The notes below the pieces were generated by a model, which saw only the letters and a list, made by a program, of their open reading frames with translations, was not told where the DNA came from and did not search any database. 64,000 nucleotides of DNA from Mycolicibacterium cosmeticum. GTDB lineage: Bacteria > Actinomycetota > Actinomycetes > Mycobacteriales > Mycobacteriaceae. Location of the stretch: positions 2,170,001 to 2,234,000 of the forward strand of contig NZ_CCBB010000001.1 of assembly GCF_000613185.1 (NCBI RefSeq), in the 5' to 3' direction. This document shows, piece by piece, positions 10,605-19,897 of this stretch (position 1 is its first letter; each line of letters opens with the position of its first letter). The position numbers and the translations under genes were made by a program.

Positions 10605-10676
10605 CCTCAGGCGAGCGGCCGTGTTTGCACGCCGACACGCCGCATCTGGTGGCATTTCGGGGCCGCTCGCCGGAGG
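10605..10676. repeat. Intergenic inverted repeat between encapsulin and purQ
   Basis: Arms 10605-10620 and 10661-10676 pair at 15 of 16 positions (an 11-bp perfect core GGCGAGCGGCC) around a 40-base loop. The loop contains a second short stem CGTGT/ACACG. The genes on both sides converge here. No T-run follows either arm, so it is not a standard intrinsic terminator; it may still stop or stabilise both transcripts, or be a small mobile palindrome. Only one copy was seen in the window. Confidence 0.6.
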
Positions 10677-10678
10677 AG

Positions 10679-11356
10679 TCAGGCCGTCAGCACCGCATCC
10701 AGCGCGGAGTAGAACAGGCCCAGGCCGTCGTCGGACGGGCCGGTCAGCGGCTCGGTGGCGTGTTCGGGGTGCGGCATCAGCCCCACCACCCGGCCGTCGG
10801 CCGAGCTGACCCCGGCGATCCCGCGCATCGACCCGTTGAGGTTCTCCCGGTAGCGGAAGACCACCCGGCCCTCACCCTCGAGTTCGTCGAGCACGGCCTC
10901 GGACGCCACATACCGGCCCTCGCCCGATTTCAGCGGCACCAGCAGGTCGGCGTCCTGTTCGTAACGGGTGGTCCAGGCCGTGGTGTTCGACGCCACCTGC
11001 AGCCACACGTCGCGGCAGATGAAGTGCAGACCGGCGTTGCGGGTCAGCGCACCCGGCAGCAGGCCCGACTCGCACAGCACCTGGAAGCCGTTGCAGATGC
11101 CCAGCACCGGCATCCCGCCGCGGGCCGCGTCGACGACGGACCGCATCACCGGCGCGAAGCTGGCGATGGCGCCGGCGCGCAGGTAGTCGCCGTAGGAGAA
11201 CCCGCCGGGCACCACCACGGCGTCGACGCCCTTGAGGTCGGCGTCGGCATGCCACAGCGCGACGGCCTCACCGCCGGCCAGCCGCACGGCCCGGGCGGCG
11301 TCGACGTCGTCGAGCGTCCCGGGGAAGGTGATCACACCGACCTTCGCCCCGCTCAT
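10679..11356 (-). CDS. purQ: Phosphoribosylformylglycinamidine synthase, glutaminase subunit PurQ
   Basis: 225 residues, a class I glutamine amidotransferase that hydrolyses glutamine and passes ammonia to PurL. The nucleophile Cys88 sits in [12 protein letters not shown], and the catalytic His196 and Glu198 lie in [12 protein letters not shown]. The N-terminal [15 protein letters not shown] and [16 protein letters not shown] are characteristic of PurQ. The ATG overlaps the purS stop codon by 4 bases, so PurS and PurQ are made together; purL is in a separate run 5 kb away. Confidence 0.96.
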   Translation of the reverse strand: MSGAKVGVITFPGTLDDVDAARAVRLAGGEAVALWHADADLKGVDAVVVPGGFSYGDYLRAGAIASFAPVMRSVVDAARGGMPVLGICNGFQVLCESGLLPGALTRNAGLHFICRDVWLQVASNTTAWTTRYEQDADLLVPLKSGEGRYVASEAVLDELEGEGRVVFRYRENLNGSMRGIAGVSSADGRVVGLMPHPEHATEPLTGPSDDGLGLFYSALDAVLTA

Positions 11357-11592
11357 GCCTGCTCCCGGGTCACCACGAAGTCCTCGATCACCGTGTTGGC
11401 CAGCAGCGACTCGGCGATCTCGGCCAAGGCCGCGTCGGACACCGAATCGTCGACCTCGAGCTCGAACCGCTTGCCCTGCCGGACGTCGGAGACACCGCCA
11501 TGGCCGAGCCGTCCCAACGCGCCGACGATCGCCTGCCCCTGCGGGTCGAGGATCTCGGCCTTGGGCATCACGTGCACTACGACGCGGGCCAC
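11353..11592 (-). CDS. purS: Phosphoribosylformylglycinamidine synthase subunit PurS
   Basis: 79 residues, the small bridging subunit of the PurL/PurQ/PurS complex that helps channel ammonia. It shows the family pattern: a [19 protein letters not shown] opening, a [10 protein letters not shown] strand and an [12 protein letters not shown] helix near the end. GTG start at 11592, chosen because AAGGAG lies 6-7 bases upstream and it gives the standard N-terminus. First gene of the purS-purQ pair and divergent from the MBL-fold hydrolase gene across 79 bases that must hold both promoters. Confidence 0.93.
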   Translation of the reverse strand: MARVVVHVMPKAEILDPQGQAIVGALGRLGHGGVSDVRQGKRFELEVDDSVSDAALAEIAESLLANTVIEDFVVTREQA

Positions 11593-11671
11593 GGGTACTC
11601 CTTCACGAGCGGTGAATGTGGTCTTGATCGGCTGTAACTCTACCGACGTGAATACAAGCCACAATGGAGCC

Positions 11672-12325
11672 ATGCAACTCACGCACTTCGGCCACTCCTG
11701 CCTGCTGGCCAGCTTCCGCGACGGCGCCGAAGGCGAGACGACGGTGCTGTTCGATCCCGGGAACTTCTCGCACGGTTTCGAGGGCATCACCGGCCTGGAC
11801 GCGATCCTGATCACCCATCAGCATCCCGACCACGCCGACACCGCCCGGCTGCCCGCCCTGCTGGAGGCGAATCCGCAGGCCAAGCTGTACGCCGATCCGC
11901 AGACCGCGGCACAGCTGGGCGAGCCGTGGGCGGCCGTGCACGCCGGGGACACGTTCACCGTCGGTCACCTGACGGTGCGCGGTGTGGGGGGCACCCACGC
12001 CACCATCCACCCCGACATCCCGGTGATCGACAACACGTCCTACCTGATCGGCGACGGTGACCACCCGGCCCGGTTGATGCACCCGGGCGACGCGCTGTTC
12101 GCCCCCGGCGAGCCGGTCGACGTGCTGGCCACGCCGGCCGCGGCGCCCTGGATGAAGATCGCCGAGGCCGTCGACTACCTGCGCGCCGTGGCTCCGGCCC
12201 GGGCGGTACCGATCCACCAGGGCATCATCGACCCGTCGGCCCGCGGCATCTACTACGGCCGGCTGTCGGAGATGACCGACACCGACTTCCAGGTGCTCGA
12301 ACCGGAGAACGGGACGCAGTTCTGA
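11672..12325 (+). CDS. MBL-fold metal-dependent hydrolase
   Basis: 217 residues of the metallo-beta-lactamase fold (UPF0173/UlaG-like). The metal motif HxHxDH is at 49-54 (THQHPDHAD); a second-site His lies in RLMHPGDALF and the last in AVPIHQGIID. The opening LTHFGHSCLL is shared with this hydrolase group. Substrate unknown. From recall it corresponds to Rv0786c, next to the purS/purQ pair as here. It is followed with no gap by a PAP2 phosphatase. Confidence 0.85.
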   Translation: MQLTHFGHSCLLASFRDGAEGETTVLFDPGNFSHGFEGITGLDAILITHQHPDHADTARLPALLEANPQAKLYADPQTAAQLGEPWAAVHAGDTFTVGHLTVRGVGGTHATIHPDIPVIDNTSYLIGDGDHPARLMHPGDALFAPGEPVDVLATPAAAPWMKIAEAVDYLRAVAPARAVPIHQGIIDPSARGIYYGRLSEMTDTDFQVLEPENGTQF

Positions 12326-12372
12326 ACGGGCACGCACTGCTGCGCTGGTGGCCACCCATCGCCATCGCGGCC

Positions 12373-12966
12373 ATGGTGCTGCTCGGGGTGCTGGTCGGGC
12401 ACGGCAACACCGGCTTCGACGTCACCGCGCTGACCGTGATGAACGACGTGTTCGGCCCGGCCCCGATCTGGATGCTCTACTTCACCTGGGGCGTCGCCAT
12501 GCTGGTGCTGCTGGCCGTCGCGGTGGCGCTGGCGCTGTGGCGGCGACGATGGCGGGTCGCGGTGGTGGTGGCGCTGTGCCCGGCCGTCGCGCTGATCGGG
12601 TCGCGGGTGCTCAAGAAGCTGTTCGGCCGGCACAAGGGCGACGGCACCTCATGGGCGTACGCCTATCCCAGCGGGCACACCACGGTGGTCACCACCGTCA
12701 CCGCGATGCTGGTCCTGGCCGCCGGGTACACGCTGTGGCGGGCGGCGCTGGCCGTGGTGGTCAGTGTGATCGGCGGGCTCGGCATGGCCGCGACCGACCT
12801 GCACTATCTGACCGATATCTTCGGTGGCTGGTTGTGGGCCACCGCGATGGTGTGCCTGGCGGTGCTGGCGGCCGGGCCTCAGGCGGTGTCCCGGGCGGCG
12901 GCCCGGCCCGCGGCCCTGCCGGAGAACACGCAGCCACCCAGGAAGGTGCCCTCCAACGAGCGGTAG
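12373..12966 (+). CDS. PAP2-superfamily membrane phosphatase
   Basis: About 197 residues or more, polytopic. The three PAP2 phosphatase motifs are present: KKLFGRHKGD, then YPSGHTT, then ATDLHYLTDIFGG, which give the phosphate-binding Lys/Arg and the catalytic His pair. Members dephosphorylate lipid phosphates such as phosphatidate or prenyl diphosphates on the outer membrane face. The ATG used here starts inside the first helix; the frame is open upstream to at least a CTG at 12322 that overlaps the MBL stop, so the real start is probably non-ATG and upstream. Its last 88 bases overlap the convergent flavoprotein gene. Confidence 0.75.
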   Translation: MVLLGVLVGHGNTGFDVTALTVMNDVFGPAPIWMLYFTWGVAMLVLLAVAVALALWRRRWRVAVVVALCPAVALIGSRVLKKLFGRHKGDGTSWAYAYPSGHTTVVTTVTAMLVLAAGYTLWRAALAVVVSVIGGLGMAATDLHYLTDIFGGWLWATAMVCLAVLAAGPQAVSRAAARPAALPENTQPPRKVPSNER

Positions 12967-14519
12967 CCGTGCACGCCGCCGCCGCCGAATCCGGCGGCCT
13001 CCCCGGCCGCGTACAGCCCGTCGAAGGTACCGCCGCCGGCCGTCAGCACCCGTGATTCCAGATCGGTGTGCAAGCCGCCCAACGACTTCCGGGTCAGGAT
13101 GTGCAGTTTGACGGCGATCAGCGGGCCGGCCTTGGGATCGGTCAGCCGGTGCGGCGCGACGACGCGGGCCACCCGCTCGGCCAAATAGCCGCGCGCCCCG
13201 CGGATCGCGGTGATCTGCCCGTCCTTGGTGAAGCGGTTCACCACCTCACGGTCACGCGCGGTCACCTCGGCCTCCACCGTGGCGTAGTCCAGGGGTACCA
13301 CGCCGTCGACGCCGTTCATCGCGGACACCAGCTCGCGCAACGAATTTGCCGTCACGAAGTCCGGGCCGCGGTCCACGAAGGCACGCACCGGCGCGGGTCC
13401 GCCGTCGCGTCCGCGGGCCAGCACCGCCCGCACGCTGCGCCCGGTCAGGTCGGGGTTCTGCTCCTGCCCGGACAGGCCGAACTCCTTGGCGATGATGCGG
13501 GCGTTGAGCACGAACCAGGTGTAGTCGTGGCCGGTGCCGGCGATGTATTCCAGGGTGCCCAGCGTGTCGAAGCCCGGGTAGAGCGGCACGGGCAGGCGTT
13601 TTCCGGTGGCGTCCAGCCACAGTGACGACGGTCCGGGCAGGATCCGGATGCCGTGGTTGGGCCACACCGGGTCGTAGTTGGTGATGCCCTCGGTGTAATG
13701 CCACATCCGATCGGAGTTGATGACCTGCGCTCCGGCGGCTTCGGCGATCCCGATCATCCGCCCGTCGACGTGTTCGGGCACCCCGGACAGCATGGTCGCC
13801 GGTGGTGTGCCCATCCGGGCCGGCCAGTTCTTGCGCACCAGGTCGTGGTTGCCGCCGATGCCACCGCTGGCCACGATGACGGCCTGGGCCCGGAATTCGA
13901 ACTCGCCCACGGTGTTCCGTGACGACGCGACGCCGCGTTCGGCGGTCGACGGTTCCAGCACCGCGCCGCGCACCCCGACGGCGGCGCCGTTTTCCACGAT
14001 GAGTTCGTCGACCCGGTGCCGGTGGGCGAACCGCACGGCGGAGTGGCCGAGCAGGCGGCGGGCGAAGATGTCCACCAACGCCGGCCCGGTGCCCCAGGTG
14101 ATGTGGAACCGCGGCACCGAATTGCCGTGCCCACGGGCGTCATAGCCGCCCCGCTCGGCCCAGCCCACCAGCGCGAAGGTCTGCAGCCCGCGGGCGCGCA
14201 GCCAGGCGCGCTTCTCGCCGGCGGCGAAATCGACGTAGGCGTGCGCCCATTCCCGCGGCCAGTGGTCCTCGGCCCGGTCGAAACCGGCCGAACCCAGCCA
14301 GTCCTGCAGGGCCAGTTCGTGGCTGTCCCGGATGCCGAGCCGGCGCTGCTCGGGGCTGTCGACGAAGAACAGCCCGCCGAACGACCAGAACGCCTGACCA
14401 CCGATGTTGGCGGCGTTCTCCTGGTCGACGATCAGCACGCGGCGGCCGCGTTCGATCAGCTCACACGCGGCGACCAGCCCGGCCAGTCCCGCACCCACCA
14501 CGATGACGTCGGCATCCAT
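12879..14519 (-). CDS. FAD-binding dehydrogenase, KstD-like
   Basis: 546 residues of the fumarate reductase/3-ketosteroid delta1-dehydrogenase flavoprotein family. The dinucleotide motif VVGAGLAGLVAACELIERG lies at about 6-24, followed by IVDQENAANIGGQAFWSFGG; the C-terminal FAD segment is GLYAAGEAAGFGGGGVHGYRSLEG with FLGGCVFSGRAAG. It is longer than short-chain oxidases and close to Rv0785 of M. tuberculosis in recalled order. Oxidation of a steroid or other enone is plausible, but the KstD active-site tyrosines cannot be assigned by eye. ATG at 14519. It ends inside the PAP2 gene. Confidence 0.82.
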   Translation of the reverse strand: MDADVIVVGAGLAGLVAACELIERGRRVLIVDQENAANIGGQAFWSFGGLFFVDSPEQRRLGIRDSHELALQDWLGSAGFDRAEDHWPREWAHAYVDFAAGEKRAWLRARGLQTFALVGWAERGGYDARGHGNSVPRFHITWGTGPALVDIFARRLLGHSAVRFAHRHRVDELIVENGAAVGVRGAVLEPSTAERGVASSRNTVGEFEFRAQAVIVASGGIGGNHDLVRKNWPARMGTPPATMLSGVPEHVDGRMIGIAEAAGAQVINSDRMWHYTEGITNYDPVWPNHGIRILPGPSSLWLDATGKRLPVPLYPGFDTLGTLEYIAGTGHDYTWFVLNARIIAKEFGLSGQEQNPDLTGRSVRAVLARGRDGGPAPVRAFVDRGPDFVTANSLRELVSAMNGVDGVVPLDYATVEAEVTARDREVVNRFTKDGQITAIRGARGYLAERVARVVAPHRLTDPKAGPLIAVKLHILTRKSLGGLHTDLESRVLTAGGGTFDGLYAAGEAAGFGGGGVHGYRSLEGTFLGGCVFSGRAAGRAAARDTA

Positions 14520-14549
14520 GCCGCCCACGGTAGCCGGAAGAGCTGGGCG

Positions 14550-15260
14550 TCAGGCCGCATCCGGCTTCGTCAGCGCGGCCGGCGCCGCCCAGCGGTACAG
14601 CGACGGCAGGCAGCGGTGCATCAACGCCAGGTCGATCGCGTCGAGGATCGCGCGGCGGGTCCCGTCGCTGCGCAGTTGACGGGCCGACACCGCCAGTCGC
14701 ACCGTGCCGCCGCGTCGCGCGCTGCGCTCGGCCGACAGGACCAGCGTCCGGCACCACCACGGCTCGGTGAGAAAGCCCTCCCCGATGCCGAGCACCCGGG
14801 CCCGCACGGTGGTGTCGCGTACCAGATCGGTGATGCCGGAGAGGCCGACCAGCAACCGGAAACCGTTGCGCGGCAAGGCGGTGATCGTCCCCTGCGACAC
14901 GTTCCAGCCGGGTGCGGCGAACAGCCGGGTGCGCAGGCCCAGGTGCTCCAGCACCCGGTCGGCACCCATCAATCGCAGGTTCGCCTCGTGCGCGGGCAGC
15001 ACCGCGAACTCGCCGCGGCGGGTCTTGGTGGCGGCCTCGTCGAAACCGTGCAGGACGATCGCGTCGCCGCGGCCGCGACGCCGGCCGAGCCAGTCGACGG
15101 TGTCGCGGTCACCCTCCAGCCGGTAGTCGCCCTTGAGCCGCGGGGCGACCATCAGCGACACTGGTACACCACGGGTGTCCAGTTCGGTGCAGAACGCCGC
15201 CACCTCGGTCAGGGTGCGATCCCTGATGCCCGAGATGGAGACGATCAGTTCTCCTGCCAC
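14550..15260 (-). CDS. DUF2334-like polysaccharide-deacetylase-fold protein
   Basis: 236 residues. The start ELIVSISGIRD, followed by VPVSLMVAPRLKG, then GDAIVLHGFDEA and RLFAAPGWNVSQGT, fits the DUF2334 branch of the NodB/polysaccharide deacetylase barrel: the HGF position corresponds to the metal-binding His, and the APGW position to the region of the conserved arginine-rich motif. The enzymatic role is unproven. GTG start. From recall it matches Rv0784 beside Rv0785, the same pairing as here with the flavoprotein downstream. Confidence 0.65.
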   Translation of the reverse strand: MAGELIVSISGIRDRTLTEVAAFCTELDTRGVPVSLMVAPRLKGDYRLEGDRDTVDWLGRRRGRGDAIVLHGFDEAATKTRRGEFAVLPAHEANLRLMGADRVLEHLGLRTRLFAAPGWNVSQGTITALPRNGFRLLVGLSGITDLVRDTTVRARVLGIGEGFLTEPWWCRTLVLSAERSARRGGTVRLAVSARQLRSDGTRRAILDAIDLALMHRCLPSLYRWAAPAALTKPDAA

Positions 15261-15331
15261 CCGCCCAGTGTGGCAACGTCAGGTGTCGCGACGGTTGCGA
15301 ACACCCGGACGGAAGTTGACTTTTGGGCCGG

Positions 15332-15829
15332 TTATCCGGCCAGTACCGCTTCGATCGCCGCGATCACCTCGGGCGCATCCGGTTCGGTGCGCGGCCGGAA
15401 CCGGTTCACCACCGTGCCGTCGGGCGCCAGCAGGAATTTCTCGAAGTTCCACTGGATGTCGCCGGCCGCGCCGTCGGCGTCGGTGGCCTTGGTCAGTTCG
15501 GCGTAGAGGGGGTGCCGGTCGGCGCCGTTGACGTCGGTCTTGGCCAGCAGCGGAAAGGTCACCCCGTAGGTGGTCGAGCAGAACGTCTGGATCTCCTCGG
15601 CGGTGCCCGGCTCCTGGCCCATGAACTGGTTACAGGGCACTCCGACGACGGTGAGGCCACGATCGCCGTAGGTCTGGGCCAGTCGCTCCAGCGCGCCGTA
15701 CTGCGGGGTGAGGCCGCACTGGGAGGCAACGTTGACGACCAGCGTTGCGCCACTGGACAAGTGGGCCAGCGTGGTGGGCGTGCCGGACAGCGTGGTCAGC
15801 GGGAGGTCTTTGATATGTCCTGAGCTCAC
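15332..15829 (-). CDS. Glutathione/thioredoxin peroxidase (GPx family, cysteine type)
   Basis: 165 residues. The peroxidatic Cys38 lies in NVASQCGLTPQY, the second block is VPCNQFMGQEPG with the conserved Gln, and WNFEKFLLAPDG supplies the Trp/Asn of the catalytic tetrad. It has Cys rather than selenocysteine and, as in other bacteria lacking glutathione, probably uses thioredoxin to reduce peroxides; mycobacteria use mycothiol and thioredoxin. GTG start at 15829 gives the usual N-terminus. It follows the TetR gene by 11 bases and may be controlled by it. Confidence 0.9.
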   Translation of the reverse strand: MSSGHIKDLPLTTLSGTPTTLAHLSSGATLVVNVASQCGLTPQYGALERLAQTYGDRGLTVVGVPCNQFMGQEPGTAEEIQTFCSTTYGVTFPLLAKTDVNGADRHPLYAELTKATDADGAAGDIQWNFEKFLLAPDGTVVNRFRPRTEPDAPEVIAAIEAVLAG

Positions 15830-15840
15830 GGCACCCGACG

Positions 15841-16404
15841 CTAGCCGTCGAACAGGATCGCCGCCAGCCTCTCGACGGTGGCGATGGGATCGCCGGTGGT
15901 GTGCGTCTTGTCGATGGCGTCGTTGAGCCACAGCTGCGCAAAGCCGTGCACCAGCGACCACGCGGCCAGCGCGGCACCGGCCGGGTCGGCCTTGGCGTGC
16001 GGGTCGGCCAGGGTGCCGACACCCCGGTCGAGTTCCGCTCCGGCCGCGGCGGCGGCCGCCACCACCTCGGGATCGCGCTCGTCGTACAGCGATTTGTCGA
16101 ACATCACCTCGTAGTGGCCGGGATGGTCGAGCGCGAACCGCACATACGCCTTGGCGGCGTCGATGAACTGGGGGCGGGCCTCGGTCAGCGCCGCGGTCAG
16201 CAGCCGGAAACCCTCGGCGGCCAGCGCGGTGAACAGCCCGCGCCGGTCGGTGAAGTGATGCGCCGGCGCGGCGTGCGACACCCCGGCCGACCGGGCCAGC
16301 TCACGCAGCGAGATCCCGTCGGCACCGCGCTCGGCGACCAGCACCGCCGCCTCGGCGAGGATGACCGCCCGCAGGTCGCCATGGTGATACGTCCGCTTGG
16401 TCAC
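15841..16404 (-). CDS. TetR/AcrR-family regulator
   Basis: 187 residues. The N-terminal helix-turn-helix is clear: ISLRELARSAGVSHAAPAHHF, with recognition helix at about 38-48. The C-terminal half (GHYEVMFDKSLYDE, then AAWSLVHGFAQLWLNDAI) matches the WHG or TetR_C_33 ligand domain. GTG start. It is divergent from the DoxX-like gene; two copies of a TTGACA/TTGTCA-type repeat in the shared region are likely operators, so it probably represses doxX and itself, and perhaps the glutathione peroxidase gene downstream. Ligand unknown. Confidence 0.85.
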   Translation of the reverse strand: MTKRTYHHGDLRAVILAEAAVLVAERGADGISLRELARSAGVSHAAPAHHFTDRRGLFTALAAEGFRLLTAALTEARPQFIDAAKAYVRFALDHPGHYEVMFDKSLYDERDPEVVAAAAAAGAELDRGVGTLADPHAKADPAGAALAAWSLVHGFAQLWLNDAIDKTHTTGDPIATVERLAAILFDG

Positions 16405-16417
16405 CCGGCCATCGTAT

Positions 16418-16466
16418 CTTGACAGCGTCTAGTTCCGGGCTATCCTTCATCTTGTCACTGTCTAGA
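16418..16466. promoter_or_regulatory. Divergent promoter with paired operator-like repeats (TetR/DoxX)
   Basis: Two related elements, CTTGACAGCGTCTAG at 16418-16432 and CTTGTCACTGTCTAG at 16451-16465, are 33 bases apart start to start (about three helical turns), each partly dyad-symmetric. The first overlaps a TTGACA -35 (16419-16424) that is 16 bases from a TATCCT -10 (16441-16446) reading toward the doxX-like gene; the second overlaps the region just after it. This is a convincing layout for TetR repression, by inference. Confidence 0.6.
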
Positions 16467-16481
16467 TGGAGGTGGTGTGCG

Positions 16482-16913
16482 GTGGCCGTGTTCCTCGCGC
16501 TCGTGCTCGGCAGCGTCGCCGCCCGGGTTACCGTGGCCGATTCCTGGCCGGTGGCCATCGCGGCCGGACTCGCGCTGATGTTCACCATGACGGGCCTGGC
16601 CCATTTCGCACCCGGCATGCGCCGGGACATGCTCGCCATCGTGCCGCCCCGACTGCCATCCCCGGGACTGCTGGTCACCGTCACCGGTGTGCTCGAGCTG
16701 GTGGGCGCGGCCGGCCTGCTCTATCCGCCCACCCGGGCCGCCGCCGCGGCCTGCCTGTTCGTGCTCATGCTGGCCATGTTTCCGGCCAACATCCGTGCCG
16801 CGCGCATGCCCGATCCACCGGCCTCGATGACGGCGAACCTAGCCGTGCGAACCGCCGAAGAGGCTGTCTACCTGGCCGCTGCCGTAGTGGTCGCGGTCGG
16901 CGGTGGCCAGTAA
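16482..16913 (+). CDS. DoxX-family membrane protein
   Basis: About 143 residues with four hydrophobic helices. The signature of DoxX-like proteins is seen in MTGLAHFAPGMRRDM, GVLELVGAAGLLYPPTR and LAMFPANIRAA. Function in mycobacteria is linked to redox and membrane stress only for some members. GTG 16482 is chosen because GGAGG (16468-16472) sits 9 bases upstream and the preceding TetR-controlled promoter then gives a short leader; longer in-frame starts would lie inside the operator. Its last 75 bases overlap the convergent ptrB gene. Confidence 0.72.
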   Translation: MAVFLALVLGSVAARVTVADSWPVAIAAGLALMFTMTGLAHFAPGMRRDMLAIVPPRLPSPGLLVTVTGVLELVGAAGLLYPPTRAAAAACLFVLMLAMFPANIRAARMPDPPASMTANLAVRTAEEAVYLAAAVVVAVGGGQ

Positions 16914-18983
16914 CCAGGCGTACTGGAAGGCGGCTTCCTTCCAGCGTTCATAACGCCCGCTGATGCCGCCGTGGCCGGCCGCCATCTCCGTCTTCAACAG
17001 CACCGGATGGTCGTCGGTCTTGACATGGCGCAGCGCGGCAACCCATTTCGCCGGTTCCACGTAGTAGACCCGGGTGTCGTTGAGCGATGTCATGGCCAGG
17101 ATGGCCGGGTAATCCTTGGCCTCGACGTTCTCGTACGGCGAGTAGGACTTCATGTACTCGTAGACGTTCTTGTCCTCCAACGGATTTCCCCACTCGTCCC
17201 ATTCGGTGACGGTCAGCGGCAGGGACGGATCCAAGATGGTGGTCAGCGGGTCGACGAACGGCACCTGGGCCAGCACCCCGGCGAATGCCTGCGGCGCCAG
17301 ATTGGTCACCGCGCCGATCAGCAGGCCGCCCGCACTCCCACCCAGGGCCACCAGATTCTCCGGGCGGGTCAGGCCGGTCTCCACCAGATGCTCGGCCACC
17401 GCGATGAAATCGGTGAAGGTGTTGCGTTTGTGCAGCATCTTGCCGTTCTCGTACCACGGCCGGCCCAACTCACCGCCACCGCGCACGTGCGCCACCGCGA
17501 ACACCATGCCGCGGTCCAGTAACGACAACCGGGCGATGGAGAAGCGCGGGTCCTCACACGACTCGTAGGCGCCGTAGCCGTACAGCAATGCCGGCGCCGG
17601 GAAAGGCAACCCGACCCGGTGCACGATCGATATCGGGATCCTGGCACCGTCGTCGGCGACGGCCCAGTCCCGACGTTCGATGTAATCATCCGGCCGGTAG
17701 TCGCCGAGCACCGGTTGCTCGCGCAGCAGGGTGCGCTCGCCGGTGGTCAGGTCCAGATCGTAGATGCGTACCGGCAGCACGAACGAGGTTGCGCCGACGC
17801 GCAGCTTCGGCGACGACCAGTTCGGGTTGCCCGACAGGCCGGCCGACATCAGTTCCGACTCGAAAGCGATCTCCTCGGGAGCACCGTAGGAGCCGTCGGA
17901 GGTGATGGGCCACAGCTGGATTCGGGGCAGCGCCTCCCGGCGGTAGCTGACCACGAGGTGCTTCTCGAACGCGTCGACCCCGTCCAGGCGGACGTCGTCG
18001 CGGCCTTCGATGAGGGTGCGGAACGCCGTCGGGTCGCTGACCGGCGCGTCGACGAGGGTGAAGTTGACCGCGCCGTCGTTGTGCATGATGAGGAAGCGGT
18101 CCTCACCGCCGACGACGGCGTGCTCCACCGAGTACTCGACGAGGTCGCGGCGCGGCAGCACCACGGTGAACTCCGCTTCCGGGTCGGCCGCGTCGGCGTA
18201 GCGCACCTCGGTGGTGACCGCACTGCCCGCCGCGATGAGCACGTACTTGTCGCTGCGGGTGCGCCCGACCGCCAGCCAGAAGCGTTCGTCGGGTTCGTGG
18301 TACACCTTCTGGGCGGACAGTCCCGACGCCAGCCGGTGCCGCCACACCGTGTCCGGCCGCCACGCGTCGTCGACCGTCACGTAGTAGACGGTGCGGTTGT
18401 CCGCCGCCCAGGTGACCCCGGCGCCGATTCCGGCGATCACGTCCTCGTACAGTTCGCCGGTGCGTAAGTCCTTGAACCGCAAGGTGTAGCGCTCGTCGCC
18501 CCTGACGTCCACCGAATAGGCCAGGATGTTGCCGTCGATGCTGACGCTGATCGCGCCGAGGGAGAAGAAGTCGTGGCCTTCGGCCTCGACGTTCTCGTCG
18601 AGCAGGATCTGCTCGCCGGGAATCGGGGTGTTCTCGTCCAGCTCCGGCGGCGTCCAGTCGTCGGGATCGGCGATGGGACAGCGGCATTGCACGCCGTACT
18701 GCTTGCCCTCGAAGCTGCGCGCGTAGTACCACCAGTCGCCGCGCCGGGTCGGGACCGACAGATCCGTTTCCTTGGTCCGGGCCTTGATCTCGTCGAAGAT
18801 CTTCTGGCGCAAGGGCGCCAGTTGCGCGGTGACCTGGTCGGCGTACGCGTTCTCCGCCTCCAGGTGCGCGATGACCTCGGGATTGTCCTTCTCGCGCAGC
18901 CACTCGTAGTGGTCGACGAAGACGTCGCCGTGGTGTTCGCGGTGCTTGGGCACGCGTTTGGCAATGGGTGCAGTCTGGCTCAT
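16839..18983 (-). CDS. ptrB: Oligopeptidase B (S9A prolyl-oligopeptidase family), intact
   Basis: 714 residues: a seven-bladed propeller (about 70-420) preceded by an N-terminal segment and followed by an alpha/beta hydrolase domain. The nucleophile Ser lies in [14 protein letters not shown], with [14 protein letters not shown] and [11 protein letters not shown] around the catalytic Asp and His. It cleaves peptides after basic residues in the cytosol. ATG 18983 overlaps the purC stop by ATGA. In M. tuberculosis, as I recall, this gene is split into ptrBa and ptrBb; here it is one uninterrupted frame. The 3' end overlaps the DoxX gene. Confidence 0.93.
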   Translation of the reverse strand: MSQTAPIAKRVPKHREHHGDVFVDHYEWLREKDNPEVIAHLEAENAYADQVTAQLAPLRQKIFDEIKARTKETDLSVPTRRGDWWYYARSFEGKQYGVQCRCPIADPDDWTPPELDENTPIPGEQILLDENVEAEGHDFFSLGAISVSIDGNILAYSVDVRGDERYTLRFKDLRTGELYEDVIAGIGAGVTWAADNRTVYYVTVDDAWRPDTVWRHRLASGLSAQKVYHEPDERFWLAVGRTRSDKYVLIAAGSAVTTEVRYADAADPEAEFTVVLPRRDLVEYSVEHAVVGGEDRFLIMHNDGAVNFTLVDAPVSDPTAFRTLIEGRDDVRLDGVDAFEKHLVVSYRREALPRIQLWPITSDGSYGAPEEIAFESELMSAGLSGNPNWSSPKLRVGATSFVLPVRIYDLDLTTGERTLLREQPVLGDYRPDDYIERRDWAVADDGARIPISIVHRVGLPFPAPALLYGYGAYESCEDPRFSIARLSLLDRGMVFAVAHVRGGGELGRPWYENGKMLHKRNTFTDFIAVAEHLVETGLTRPENLVALGGSAGGLLIGAVTNLAPQAFAGVLAQVPFVDPLTTILDPSLPLTVTEWDEWGNPLEDKNVYEYMKSYSPYENVEAKDYPAILAMTSLNDTRVYYVEPAKWVAALRHVKTDDHPVLLKTEMAAGHGGISGRYERWKEAAFQYAWLLATADRDHYGSGQVDSLFGGSHG

Positions 18984-19867
18984 GCGCCGATCCAATCGCC
19001 GAAGCTCAGGCCCGAGATGCGTTCGTAGGCCTCGATATAACGTGCCCGCGTGGCGGCCGCGATCTCGGCGGGCAGCGGTGGCGGCGGTGTGCTACCGTGC
19101 CGGTCCCAGCCGGAGTCCGGCCCGGTCAGCCAGTTGCGGACGAACTGTTTGTCGTAACTGGGCTGCACCACACCCGGCTGATACGTGTCGGCCGGCCAGT
19201 ACCGCGACGAGTCCGGGGTCAGTACCTCGTCGGCCAGCACCAACTCGCCGTCGGCATCCACACCGAACTCGAACTTGGTGTCGGCGACGATCACCCCCTT
19301 GCTCAGCGCGTGGTCGGCGGCCTTGGAATAGATGTCCAGGGTGCGGTCGCGCAGCTGCGCGGCCCGCTGTTCGCCGACGAGCCCGACGACGGCGTCGAAG
19401 GCGATGTTCTCGTCGTGATCGCCCAGCTCGGCCTTGCTGGCCGGGGTGAAGATCGGCTGCGCGAACTTACTGGCCTCGCCCAGCCCCGCGGGCAGCTCGA
19501 TACCGCACACGGCGCCGGTCTGCTGGTAGTCGATCAGTCCCGATCCGGTCAGATAGCCGCGGGCCACGCATTCGACCGGCAACATCTCCAGCCGGCGCAC
19601 CACCAGCGCGCGCCCGAGCACGTCGGCCGGGATGCGTTCGTCGTCGGGCGGGCCGGCCAGGTGGTTGGGCACCCCGAGATGGTCGAAGAAGAACACGCTC
19701 ATCGCGGTGAGGATCCGGCCCTTGTCCGGGATCTCGGTGTCCAGGACGTAGTCGAAGGCGGAGATGCGGTCGGAGGCCACGAACAGCAGGTGATCGTCGT
19801 CGATGCGGTACAGCTCGCGAACTTTGCCGCTGGCCAGATGCCGGTAGTCGGTCAGAGCGGGGCGCAT
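18980..19867 (-). CDS. purC: SAICAR synthetase PurC
   Basis: 295 residues. PurC joins CAIR and aspartate with ATP to form SAICAR in purine synthesis. Motifs: [16 protein letters not shown] with the nucleotide-binding Lys, [20 protein letters not shown] [36 protein letters not shown], and [28 protein letters not shown], all canonical (shown here in parts). The length matches the mycobacterial enzyme. It is the first gene of the purC-ptrB pair and divergent from a conserved membrane protein gene across 30 bases. Confidence 0.96.
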   Translation of the reverse strand: MRPALTDYRHLASGKVRELYRIDDDHLLFVASDRISAFDYVLDTEIPDKGRILTAMSVFFFDHLGVPNHLAGPPDDERIPADVLGRALVVRRLEMLPVECVARGYLTGSGLIDYQQTGAVCGIELPAGLGEASKFAQPIFTPASKAELGDHDENIAFDAVVGLVGEQRAAQLRDRTLDIYSKAADHALSKGVIVADTKFEFGVDADGELVLADEVLTPDSSRYWPADTYQPGVVQPSYDKQFVRNWLTGPDSGWDRHGSTPPPPLPAEIAAATRARYIEAYERISGLSFGDWIGA

Positions 19868-19897
19868 CCGCCCACCCTATGTGCTGGGATCGAAGCC

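Noticed and set aside
10605..10676. Intrinsic terminator
   Set aside because: The stem is good but the loop is 40 bases and no T-run follows on either strand.
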